Positions 55,164-63,489 of a DNA stretch of 64,000 nt are shown piece by piece. Position 1 is the stretch's first letter, and each line of letters opens with the position of its first letter. The stretch covers positions 434,001-498,000 of the forward strand of contig OY782778.1 in the NCBI GenBank assembly GCA_963678255.2, in the 5' to 3' direction. The notes below the pieces were generated by a model. That model had not been told where the DNA came from. It made no database searches and saw nothing but the letters and a program-made list of their open reading frames with translations. The position numbers and the translations under genes are program-made. This DNA comes from G963678255 sp963678255 (GTDB lineage Bacteria; Cloacimonadota; Cloacimonadia; Cloacimonadales; WRIO01).

Positions 55164-56240
55164 TTATTTATTGATTTCTTTGTCCACAAAACGACTGTTC
55201 ATGAGATTAGCCACACCCATATAGTTTGGAATGTATGTAATTGCATCACCTTCAGCTAGATGTTCATGGTTATTCCCCAGATTATATACGGTCATATCGG
55301 AGCTATTTCCAAAAAAATGAATATTATCTTTAACAGGTTTTAGGTAATCCGGGTTAACATCAAGAGAACCAAAGTCAACGATAGCTTTATAGCTCTCTCC
55401 TGTCAAATTGGCATCTCCAGTTGTACCAACATTGCTGTCACCAATAACGCCATCAGGTTCATTACTCTTTTTTTTGAGTTCAACAATATAGGAATTAAAT
55501 TCAAAAGCATTGGTATTTAAGTTGAGAAAAGCTTCATTGTTATAGGGAGAAATTCCAAGAAAAGCCGCTTCACCAATTCTAAAATGATTTATTTCTGCAG
55601 GGATCTTTTTATCTATTATTAATGGTAGAGTAATTGAAGAGCCTCCAGAAATGATATCAAGCTTTTGTTTAAAACTGACTTCAATCAGTTGCTTGTATAA
55701 ACTTAACTGAATGAGTTTATCAAAATTTGGTTGGACACCAAACATACAGCCTAGATTGGTACCCAGACCCAAAACTTGAATTTGAGGCAAATTAAAAACA
55801 GTTTCGTAGAATTTTAGTATCTGACTTCTGAGCACGCCTTCTCTAAGCTCTCCCAATTCAATCATGATAATGATTTTATGAATCTTTCCTTGTTTTTTTG
55901 CTTCATCATTTAAGGCAAAAATAGTATTAAGAGAAGTATTTACGGAGATATCTGCATATCTTATTATATCAGGAATATAAGCTAAAGCTGGTGGTTTTAT
56001 ATAGAGAGTTTTCAAATTTGGGTTAATATCTTTAACAGCTTTTAGTCCGCTAAGATGTGAGTCACCAACGGAATGGAGGTGTTTTATAGCTTGAGATGCT
56101 AACAATTCTTTGATCACTTCATAATTTGATCCGAGTACTTTTTGAACAAGAGTCCAACTTTTATTGTTACTTTCGAGGAAATGGCTTAATAATTCAATAT
56201 TTTCAATAATTCTTTTTACATGAATATCAATATAAGCCAT
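55164..56240 (-). CDS. orr: Alanine/ornithine racemase family PLP-dependent enzyme (Orr-like)
   Basis: A protein of 358 residues, an alanine-racemase-fold TIM barrel. Near the N-terminus is WTLVQKVLGSNYEVIKELL, with the Lys expected to bind PLP. IIIMIELGELREGVLR and NHFRIGEAAFLGISPYNN match ornithine racemase and its relatives rather than Alr. The C-terminal beta-domain is present (AIVDFGSLDVNPDYLKPV). It probably interconverts L- and D-ornithine or another basic amino acid; the exact substrate is uncertain. Its ATG overlaps the stop of the GNAT gene (TAATG). Confidence 0.8.
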   Translation of the reverse strand: MAYIDIHVKRIIENIELLSHFLESNNKSWTLVQKVLGSNYEVIKELLASQAIKHLHSVGDSHLSGLKAVKDINPNLKTLYIKPPALAYIPDIIRYADISVNTSLNTIFALNDEAKKQGKIHKIIIMIELGELREGVLRSQILKFYETVFNLPQIQVLGLGTNLGCMFGVQPNFDKLIQLSLYKQLIEVSFKQKLDIISGGSSITLPLIIDKKIPAEINHFRIGEAAFLGISPYNNEAFLNLNTNAFEFNSYIVELKKKSNEPDGVIGDSNVGTTGDANLTGESYKAIVDFGSLDVNPDYLKPVKDNIHFFGNSSDMTVYNLGNNHEHLAEGDAITYIPNYMGVANLMNSRFVDKEINK

Positions 56241-56683
56241 TAATTTACCTCTTTTTTCACAAGACGCATTTCAGCATATTTGCTTTTAAAACCAAGATAT
56301 TCATAGAGTTTTTTTGCGGGGTTATCATATTCAACATGTAAGGCGATATCTCCATCACAAAGAGAAATTGCTTTATTAATTAATAATTTCCCAATGCCTT
56401 TCCCTCTTTTTGTTTTATCCACGGCAATATAGACAAGAATATTTTCAGGAATAAACTCTTCCATACCTGTATGATTCATGATTAAGGAACCTACAATTTG
56501 ATTTTCTTCAACAGCTTTTAAGACAAAGCCTCCTTTGCCTGATTCGTTAGAAAAAGCATAATCGATTGCCTTTTTAATAGCTGATTTCTCATCACGATAT
56601 TCTTCAAGATTTTCAAATAAAAAATCTACTATTGAATCATAGTTTTCCTTCTGATTCTCTTTTAGTATTTCCAAAGCCAACAT
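56240..56683 (-). CDS. GNAT family N-acetyltransferase
   Basis: A protein of 147 residues from ATG 56683, chosen because GGAGG precedes it; the longer frame to 56779 would run through the promoter. GNAT motifs: ENQIVGSLIMNHTGMEEF, ILVYIAVDKTKRGKGIGKLL (motif A, R-G-K-G-I-G-K acetyl-CoA loop), and ALHVEYDNPAKKLYEYLGFK (motif B). It is translationally coupled to the racemase, so it may acetylate an amino acid or an amine related to that substrate. This is inference. Confidence 0.88.
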   Translation of the reverse strand: MLALEILKENQKENYDSIVDFLFENLEEYRDEKSAIKKAIDYAFSNESGKGGFVLKAVEENQIVGSLIMNHTGMEEFIPENILVYIAVDKTKRGKGIGKLLINKAISLCDGDIALHVEYDNPAKKLYEYLGFKSKYAEMRLVKKEVN

Positions 56684-56751
56684 AAAATCCTCCAAAATAT
56701 TATGAAAAAGGTGAACAAAAAATTCCTCATACACTTGTATGTATATGGTAA

Positions 56752-56779
56752 AATATAATTTAAATGATATTTTTGTCAA
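56752..56779 (-). promoter_or_regulatory. Promoter of the GNAT-racemase operon
   Basis: Minus strand TTGACA (56779-56774), 16-nt spacer, TATATT (56757-56752). The near-palindrome ATACACTTGTAT (about 56730-56741) lies just downstream and could be an operator. Confidence 0.65.
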
Positions 56780-56966
56780 GTATTATTCGAGAAAAGTTTC
56801 ATTTAGTAGAATTATAGGCAGAATATTGGATGGAATTTTGAGGAATTTTTAAGATTTTTTTTATAAGTTTCATTTCAAATAAATTGACAAATATTGAAAT
56901 GTATGGAAGAAAGGAGTATCATTGATAGGTGATTGAATTTATAGTAGTTATATTATAGGAGGAATT

Positions 56967-58949
56967 TTGTTTTTTAAAAAAAGACTGGTTGTTTTAACCA
57001 TTTTTATTTGTTCAATCTTTATTAATCTATTATCTTCTTCAAAAAGTCCATTATTCAAATCTACTGATTTAGAAAAGGATTTACAATATTTAAGACAAGT
57101 ATTGGAAGAAAACCACCCAAAATTATACAAATATACGTCAAAAGAAGATTTAGCCCTTTTATACACAGAGGCAGAAAAACAACTAAAGAACCAAGATAAA
57201 ATGAGTGAATTAGACTTTTATCTCTTGATCGCACCCATTGTTGAATCGATAAAGTGTGGTCATACCAGAATATTATTAACCGATAGATTTAAAGAAAAAG
57301 AATTAAGTAGTAAACACATTTTACCAATAGATATCAAAGTGATCAATAAAGAGCTTTATATTTTGAATACAATCACAGATGACTCGCTGAAAATACAGGG
57401 AAAAAGGATTAAAGAGATAAACGGGATGAGTTCAGAGCACCTAATACAGAAATGTTTTAAGATATTCCCTTCAGATGGACAAAATGAAACGGCAAAAGAG
57501 TGGGCAATGAATAGAATGCCTTTCTCATTTCTATCCATGCTTTTAAATTTTCCTGAAACCTATCAGTTGACTTTGGAAGATGAAAGCATTCAACAGGATC
57601 AGCAGATTGAGATCAAAGCCATTCCTTTATCTGATTTTTTGAAAGTAAAACAATCTGCTCTGACAGCAACGAACAATAATATTCTTGATTTTAAATTATT
57701 AAAAGATAAAAGTATAGCCATATTGACCATAAAAACTTTCCAGACTATTAAGGGAATCAATCATACTGAATTTTATAAAAACGTTTTTACGGAGATAAAA
57801 AATAATAATATTAAGAACTTAGTTATTGATCTTCGTGATAATGGTGGTGGTGATCCTGAGAATAGTGCACTTCTCCTTACCTATCTTATAGAAGAAGATT
57901 TTATTTATTTTGATAAAAATGCTTTAGGATATGCTGATTACAAGAAAAGTATAAAACCTTCAGATTTGCTATTTAAAGGAGAAAGCTTTTGTTTTTGTAA
58001 TGGAGGTTCCTTTTCCAGTTCAGGTCATTTTTTGTCTTTGTATAAAATGCATCATGTCGGGTTAATAATTGGTGAGCAAAGCGGTGGATCTTATACTTGT
58101 AATGATAACAGCAATATATTCACTCTCCCACATTCAAAATTGAGAATTAATACTGCACGGTCTATCTATAGCACTCAGGTCAATCCAGAGTTATTTACTA
58201 AAGGTTTAAACCCGGATGTTCGCGTTAATTATACGATACAGGATTATCTTAATGGATCAGATAAAGAGTTTAATTATCTCAAGGAACTTTTATCTTTTCC
58301 CAAGACAACCATGATCAACAATGTTTCATTTAACGACAGTGCTTTTAATAATCCTATAGCAGGATGTTCTTTTTTAATTGATACAGGGAAAGATACTTTA
58401 GCGATCACTTGTAAACATGCCTTGTGGGTTGCAAAAACAAACGCTATGAAGAGTATAAGCTTTGGAGAGGATCTACAGGAATGGAGGATGCAAAGAAAAG
58501 ACGATAGTCTTCAATATGTGATTACCGATAAATTGTTGAATGAAAACAAAGACGAGTTGATAGGCGAAAACAATGTAGACTCTGATTACTTGATTTTTTC
58601 AATAAAAGAAAACCATTCAAACATAGTTCCTCTTAAAATCAGAACGAGTGATTTAGTACAGGGAGAAGAGTTGTTTATGATTGGCTGGTCATTTCAAGAT
58701 AGATATAATACTCAAAGGATTTATAAAGCTAGTTTTTACAAAAAAACAGATCATCATTTATTAATGAAAGCCCCAAATCAAAACCTAGCTGGGCTGAGTG
58801 GCGCACCAGTGGTTGATAAAGACGGACTCTTGGTGGGTATTGTGTCTAATTTTTACTTTGATAATGAAACGAATGAATGGTATCTTTCACCTTGTAATAC
58901 AGATTATCTGACTAACTTTTTAAAGAATATGTCAAAGGATAGTAATTAA
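56967..58949 (+). CDS. Fusion of S41 peptidase and trypsin-like serine protease domains
   Basis: A protein of 660 residues starting at TTG, with GGAGG 4 nt upstream. Signal/anchor segment LVVLTIFICSIFINLLSS. The N-terminal S41 part (about 35-440) has VESIKCGHTRILL, LVIDLRDNGGGDPENSALLL, FCNGGSFSSSGHFLSLYK with the likely nucleophile, and IIGEQSGGSYTCND. The C-terminal part (about 455-655) resembles a trypsin-like protease: LAITCKHALWVA (His, about 480), NVDSDYLIFSI (Asp, about 536) and LAGLSGAPVVDKDGLLVGIV (Ser, about 607). Both active sites look complete. It acts outside the cytoplasm. It is not part of an evident operon. Confidence 0.85.
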   Translation: MFFKKRLVVLTIFICSIFINLLSSSKSPLFKSTDLEKDLQYLRQVLEENHPKLYKYTSKEDLALLYTEAEKQLKNQDKMSELDFYLLIAPIVESIKCGHTRILLTDRFKEKELSSKHILPIDIKVINKELYILNTITDDSLKIQGKRIKEINGMSSEHLIQKCFKIFPSDGQNETAKEWAMNRMPFSFLSMLLNFPETYQLTLEDESIQQDQQIEIKAIPLSDFLKVKQSALTATNNNILDFKLLKDKSIAILTIKTFQTIKGINHTEFYKNVFTEIKNNNIKNLVIDLRDNGGGDPENSALLLTYLIEEDFIYFDKNALGYADYKKSIKPSDLLFKGESFCFCNGGSFSSSGHFLSLYKMHHVGLIIGEQSGGSYTCNDNSNIFTLPHSKLRINTARSIYSTQVNPELFTKGLNPDVRVNYTIQDYLNGSDKEFNYLKELLSFPKTTMINNVSFNDSAFNNPIAGCSFLIDTGKDTLAITCKHALWVAKTNAMKSISFGEDLQEWRMQRKDDSLQYVITDKLLNENKDELIGENNVDSDYLIFSIKENHSNIVPLKIRTSDLVQGEELFMIGWSFQDRYNTQRIYKASFYKKTDHHLLMKAPNQNLAGLSGAPVVDKDGLLVGIVSNFYFDNETNEWYLSPCNTDYLTNFLKNMSKDSN

Positions 58950-58970
58950 ACAGATTATTCACTTTTTGAC

Positions 58971-60446
58971 CTGCAAACAAGATGTGTGCAGAACGGATTA
59001 GTCAGCAAACAAACTTAATAAAGAGAGTAAATATAAGATTTTTATTTGACAATGGGTAATGGCAGTCCTGATAGTGTAAAGAAAACCTGAAGTTAAAGAA
59101 ACCTTAAATCAAATGGGATAAGATTTATAGTCTCATAAGGAGGGGAAATGTCGGAGAAATATCAAAAATTTTCAGAAATCGTCATACAAATGGCAGAAAG
59201 TCATGATTGTAATGAGATTTGTGATTATGGTTGCGGTGATGGAGAATTTTTGGAAACAATCCGTCAAATGAATGAAAAGGTGTCTTTGATTGGAATAGAC
59301 TTTTTTAAATATCGAGAATTGATTCCTCGTCAAATACCTGGCTGTCACTATATTGAAAGGGAGAATTTGGACATTACTTTAACGAAGGAGAAATATGATC
59401 TGATCATTTCTTCTTTTACATTGCATCACTTTCAATACCCAATTTCAGAATTAAAACAGATTTATGATATGTTAAAACCTCAAGGCATAATCATATTTAT
59501 CGATCAGTCCTTCACTCTTGAAAATGAAGTTAAGACTGTAAAGACCTTTGATTCTTTAATCTCAGAGATATATGCTTTTTTAAATGGGCATTATCACAGG
59601 CATTTTTATAAAATGGATGAAATAAATGATTTGATAAAATGCATTCCTGTTAAAGTTTTAAATAGTGGTGAGATTAAAATGGATTATTCAAAGGAGAAAT
59701 TAAAACTCTTTCAGGATTTTGATATAGAAAGAAATAAAAAAATGTTAGAAAGAATGCAGGAAATCTCCTCTGATTTAAACAAAAGGCTGTTACAACCTTT
59801 GTATGAGCTTCAAAAAGAATTATTAACAGAGTATGGTATAGATTATGGAGATTTCTTTTATTTTATCTTACAAAGGGAATAAGCAAATCAGAGATTTGCA
59901 GATAAAAGCTCATATCAGGCTGTTGCCTGTTTGGTAAAAATGAAACACCTTGTTTTGAGATTGTCCTTTTAAAAAATTGACATCTATTGGAGAAGATATG
60001 GATATTTCTTTGAGATAGTATTGTTCATTACTTTTGTCTTGATGCAAAATAAACGAAGCAAAGAAAAAATCAAGCCCTAGGAAAAAACTTGCTATCTCCA
60101 GTCACTCTCAGGGACTCCGCCATAGCTTGCCAATGGGTAAGTTAAATTATGAGGTAAACCATTGTCTTCAATCAGAATGGCTGTTCGTTCCCCTTCGAGT
60201 TTCCCTACGACTTTACGCCATTTTTTCATGGGCATTGTCTCATTGATACCTGGATAATTACTGGCAACACTGACGTGTTGCAGATAATGGCAAATCGGAG
60301 ATTTGCAGATAAAAAATAAAAGATAAGAGATAAGCTTCATCATTGGTGGATATCTTTAGGATGGCATATGTTGAATATAGTTAAGTCTGGGACCCCTTAT
60401 CGGGGATATTGAGTTTCGAGGGCAAGCTGCCCTCGCTCCATTATTC
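58971..60446 (+). repeat. 1.47-kb tandem duplication, unit 1
   Basis: Unit from CTGCAAACAAGATGTGTGCA at 58971 to just before the same sequence at 60447. It contains one methyltransferase gene, a truncated MITE-like element (59940-60043), a nested hairpin module (60095-60233), GCAACAC-tgac-GTGTTGC and the TTTCGAGGGC hairpin (60414-60440). Confidence 0.95.
59148..59882 (+). CDS. Class I SAM-dependent methyltransferase, copy 1
   Basis: A protein of 244 residues. Motif I ICDYGCGDGEFLETI, then LIGIDFFKYRELI, motif IV-like YDLIISSFTLHHFQYPISEL and LKPQGIIIFIDQSFT. This is the Methyltransf_11/25 type; the substrate is unknown. The C-terminal third is helical. AUG after AGGAGGGG. The protein is identical to that at 60624-61358, showing a very recent duplication. 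Confidence 0.93.
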   Translation: MSEKYQKFSEIVIQMAESHDCNEICDYGCGDGEFLETIRQMNEKVSLIGIDFFKYRELIPRQIPGCHYIERENLDITLTKEKYDLIISSFTLHHFQYPISELKQIYDMLKPQGIIIFIDQSFTLENEVKTVKTFDSLISEIYAFLNGHYHRHFYKMDEINDLIKCIPVKVLNSGEIKMDYSKEKLKLFQDFDIERNKKMLERMQEISSDLNKRLLQPLYELQKELLTEYGIDYGDFFYFILQRE

Positions 60447-61914
60447 CTGCAAACAAGATGTGTGCAGAACGAATTAGTCAGCAAACAAACTTAATAAAGA
60501 GAGTAAATATAAGATTTTTATTTGACAATGGGTAATGGCAGTCCTGATAGTGTAAAGAAAACCTGAAGTTAAAGAAACCTTAAATCAAATGGGATAAGAT
60601 TTATAGTCTCATAAGGAGGGGAAATGTCGGAGAAATATCAAAAATTTTCAGAAATCGTCATACAAATGGCAGAAAGTCATGATTGTAATGAGATTTGTGA
60701 TTATGGTTGCGGTGATGGAGAATTTTTGGAAACAATCCGTCAAATGAATGAAAAGGTGTCTTTGATTGGAATAGACTTTTTTAAATATCGAGAATTGATT
60801 CCTCGTCAAATACCTGGCTGTCACTATATTGAAAGGGAGAATTTGGACATTACTTTAACGAAGGAGAAATATGATCTGATCATTTCTTCTTTTACATTGC
60901 ATCACTTTCAATACCCAATTTCAGAATTAAAACAGATTTATGATATGTTAAAACCTCAAGGCATAATCATATTTATCGATCAGTCCTTCACTCTTGAAAA
61001 TGAAGTTAAGACTGTAAAGACCTTTGATTCTTTAATCTCAGAGATATATGCTTTTTTAAATGGGCATTATCACAGGCATTTTTATAAAATGGATGAAATA
61101 AATGATTTGATAAAATGCATTCCTGTTAAAGTTTTAAATAGTGGTGAGATTAAAATGGATTATTCAAAGGAGAAATTAAAACTCTTTCAGGATTTTGATA
61201 TAGAAAGAAATAAAAAAATGTTAGAAAGAATGCAGGAAATCTCCTCTGATTTAAACAAAAGGCTGTTACAACCTTTGTATGAGCTTCAAAAAGAATTATT
61301 AACAGAGTATGGTATAGATTATGGAGATTTCTTTTATTTTATCTTACAAAGGGAATAAGCAAATCAGAGATTTGCAGATAAAAGCTCATATCAGGCTGTT
61401 GCCTGTTTGGTAAAAATGAAACACCTTGTTTTGAGATTGTCCTTTTAAAAAATTGACATCTATTGGAGAAGATATGGATATTTCTTTGAGATGGTATTCT
61501 TCATTTCTTTTGCCTTGATGCAAAATAAACGAAGCAAAGAAAAAATCAAGCCCTAGGAAAAAACTTGCTATCTCCAGTCACTCTCAGGGACTCCGCCATA
61601 GCTTGCCAATGGGTAAGTTAAATTATGAGGTAAACCATTGTCTTCAATCAGAATGGCTGTTCGTTCCCCTTCGAGTTTCCCTACGACTTTACGCCATTTT
61701 TCATGGGCATTGTCTCATTGATACCTGGATAGTTACTGGCAACACTGACGTGTTGCAGATAATGACAAATCGGAGATTTGCAGATAAGAGATAAGAGATA
61801 ATCATCATCGTTGGTGGATGTCTTTAGGATGGCATATGTTGAATAAAGTTAAGTCTGGGACCCCTTATCGGGGATATTGAGTTTCGAGGGCAAGCTGCCC
61901 TCGCTCCATTATTC
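60447..61914 (+). repeat. 1.47-kb tandem duplication, unit 2
   Basis: Second unit, offset 1476 bp, almost identical but with small differences in the MITE-like part (about 61485-61515) and a few single-base changes. A third CTGCAAACAAG boundary copy follows at 61915. Contains truncated MITE-like sequence from 61416, a nested module (61571-61709) and a TTTCGAGGGC hairpin (61882-61909). Confidence 0.95.
60624..61358 (+). CDS. Class I SAM-dependent methyltransferase, copy 2
   Basis: A protein of 244 residues, identical in sequence to the product of 59148-59882, with the same upstream 175 bp and ribosome site. Gene dosage rather than new function is the likely consequence. The same motif I (CDYGCGDGEF) and LHHF segment are present. 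Confidence 0.93.
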   Translation: MSEKYQKFSEIVIQMAESHDCNEICDYGCGDGEFLETIRQMNEKVSLIGIDFFKYRELIPRQIPGCHYIERENLDITLTKEKYDLIISSFTLHHFQYPISELKQIYDMLKPQGIIIFIDQSFTLENEVKTVKTFDSLISEIYAFLNGHYHRHFYKMDEINDLIKCIPVKVLNSGEIKMDYSKEKLKLFQDFDIERNKKMLERMQEISSDLNKRLLQPLYELQKELLTEYGIDYGDFFYFILQRE

Positions 61915-62120
61915 CTGCAAACAAGATGTGTGCAGAACGAATTACCCTTGTTCAATTGGTGCCTGATTGTGGAGAGGACAAGATAGGAATCTTCAAGAGC
62001 AGTTTCATTACATGTTGCTTGGCAAATAATAATGAAACTGCATATTAGCTTGTTTTACAGAAAAAAAAGAACATTCATGAGACAGAAAGATCCTCTTCCA
62101 GGGGTTATGAAAAAACTATA
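61915..62120. other. Intergenic region with an inverted repeat
   Basis: Boundary repeat CTGCAAACAAG at 61915, then unique DNA. GCAGTTTCATTA (61999-62010) and TAATGAAACTGC (62030-62041) form a 12-bp stem with a 19-nt loop; no T-run follows, so it is a weak terminator or a regulatory site. Confidence 0.6.
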
Positions 62121-62148
62121 TTGACTAAAACAGTATCTTTAATATATT
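62121..62148 (+). promoter_or_regulatory. Promoter of the 62176-nadE operon
   Basis: TTGACT (62121-62126), 16-nt spacer, TATATT (62143-62148), 27 nt before the start codon. Confidence 0.65.
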
Positions 62149-62175
62149 GTATTTAAAAAATATAGTGGAGGAATT

Positions 62176-62703
62176 ATGTATAAAACACATAGTAACACAG
62201 ATAATTCCCAGGTTTTTGAATTGAAAATAAACGACCAGAAAATCAAGAATATTATTATCTATTTTGAGCATGAAGAACAAATTCCCCGCTTAAATCTACC
62301 CGATCACAATCTGATACTGATTGGTCAAAAGGGCTTGACGATGGATGAGGGGTCAATTCAAACTAATTTCTTCTCAAAAAGCATTGTTTATGTGAGTGAA
62401 CAAACCATTATTGATACATTGAAGCACCAAAAGGTACAGCAAGCTGAAGATAAATTAAAATTTTCCAGACAAGTATTAAATTCCACTTTAAAATATGAAA
62501 ATAAGGGGATTTTAAATTGTGTGCATGGTGCAGCATTAGCCTTAGAAATGGATCTCGTCGAAGCTGGCAAGGAAGTGATCGTTATCAGTGGTGTAGAGAA
62601 AGCATTAGATACGATGGTTATCGTTACCCCATCAACCTTAGCAAAAGTACAAATGTCAAAAATCAAAGAAGTGCTTTGCGAACCAGAAGTTTTAATGGAT
62701 TAG
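62176..62703 (+). CDS. Hypothetical protein, C-terminus resembling a stand-alone pyruvate-kinase-type alpha/beta domain
   Basis: A protein of 175 residues, AUG after GGAGG. No signal or membrane segment. The last 65 residues (LNCVHGAALALEMDLVEAGK, then EVIVISGVEKALDTMVIVTP and KIKEVLCEPEVL) resemble the C-terminal pattern of pyruvate kinase alpha/beta-domain proteins, where a G/A-D-T motif precedes K-I-K-E-I-L-C-x-P. The N-terminal half is not recognised. It precedes nadE by 8 nt in one operon. The match is by eye and moderate. Confidence 0.6.
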   Translation: MYKTHSNTDNSQVFELKINDQKIKNIIIYFEHEEQIPRLNLPDHNLILIGQKGLTMDEGSIQTNFFSKSIVYVSEQTIIDTLKHQKVQQAEDKLKFSRQVLNSTLKYENKGILNCVHGAALALEMDLVEAGKEVIVISGVEKALDTMVIVTPSTLAKVQMSKIKEVLCEPEVLMD

Positions 62704-62711
62704 GAGAACAA

Positions 62712-63476
62712 ATGAGAGAAATTGATTTAAATAAAGAAATAGAAAGAATTGTTACATTTATACGAGAGAAAGTACATGGATCCGGTTTTAAAAAAGTAAT
62801 AGTTGGCTTATCAGGGGGAATAGATTCTGCATTAACTACAGCTTTATGCGTCAAAGCCTTAGGCAGTGATCAAGTAATCGGCGTGATGCTACCCTACAAA
62901 ACCAGTCATTCTGATAGTTTATATCATGCAACGCTTGTGGCAGAAACCTTTGAAATTGGATCACAGGTCATTCCTATTACTCCCATGGTTGATGCTTATT
63001 TTGAAGAGTATGAAAATGATGCAAAATCTTTAAGACGAGGCAATATGATGGCAAGAGCCAGAATGTGTGTCCTTTATGATCTTTCCGCTAAATACGAAGC
63101 TTTAGTTGCTGGTACCAGTAATAAATCTGAACTATATGCCGGATATTTTACACAATTCGGAGATGGGGCTTGTGCCTTTGAACCAATAGGTCATTTATTT
63201 AAAACAGAAGTGAAAGCGATGTCTGAAATCTTAAAAGTTCCATCAGAAATCATTAAAAAGAAACCGACAGCCGACTTATGGAATGGGCAGACTGACGAAG
63301 ATGAAATGGGTATAACCTATTCATTATTAGATGAAATCCTTTTTCAACTCATTGATCTTAAGAAGACAGAAGAAGAAATTCATAAAAGTGGTATTTCAAA
63401 AACAGCTATCGAAAATGTCGTTAAGAAAATGAAACAATGTGCTTATAAAAGAGCTTTACCTGATATGATAGATTAA
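62712..63476 (+). CDS. nadE: NH3-dependent NAD(+) synthetase
   Basis: A protein of 254 residues. The PP-loop VGLSGGIDSALTTALCVKAL, then RRGNMMARARMCVLYDLSAK, LVAGTSNKSELYAGYFTQFG, and a late segment GDGACAFEPIGHLFKTEVKA are all diagnostic. There is no glutaminase (nitrilase) domain, so ammonia is the nitrogen donor in converting deamido-NAD to NAD. The start at 62712 follows AGGAG; longer frames run through the preceding gene. Confidence 0.97.
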   Translation: MREIDLNKEIERIVTFIREKVHGSGFKKVIVGLSGGIDSALTTALCVKALGSDQVIGVMLPYKTSHSDSLYHATLVAETFEIGSQVIPITPMVDAYFEEYENDAKSLRRGNMMARARMCVLYDLSAKYEALVAGTSNKSELYAGYFTQFGDGACAFEPIGHLFKTEVKAMSEILKVPSEIIKKKPTADLWNGQTDEDEMGITYSLLDEILFQLIDLKKTEEEIHKSGISKTAIENVVKKMKQCAYKRALPDMID

Positions 63477-63489
63477 AACAGGAGCATAT

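Noticed and set aside
60092..60343. Minus-strand ORF (MPMKKWRKVVGKLEGERTAI and onward) in the nested-hairpin module
   Set aside because: It looks protein-like in some copies, but other copies of the module carry in-frame stops directly after MKK, and the short variants break the frame. The conserved property is base pairing, not coding.
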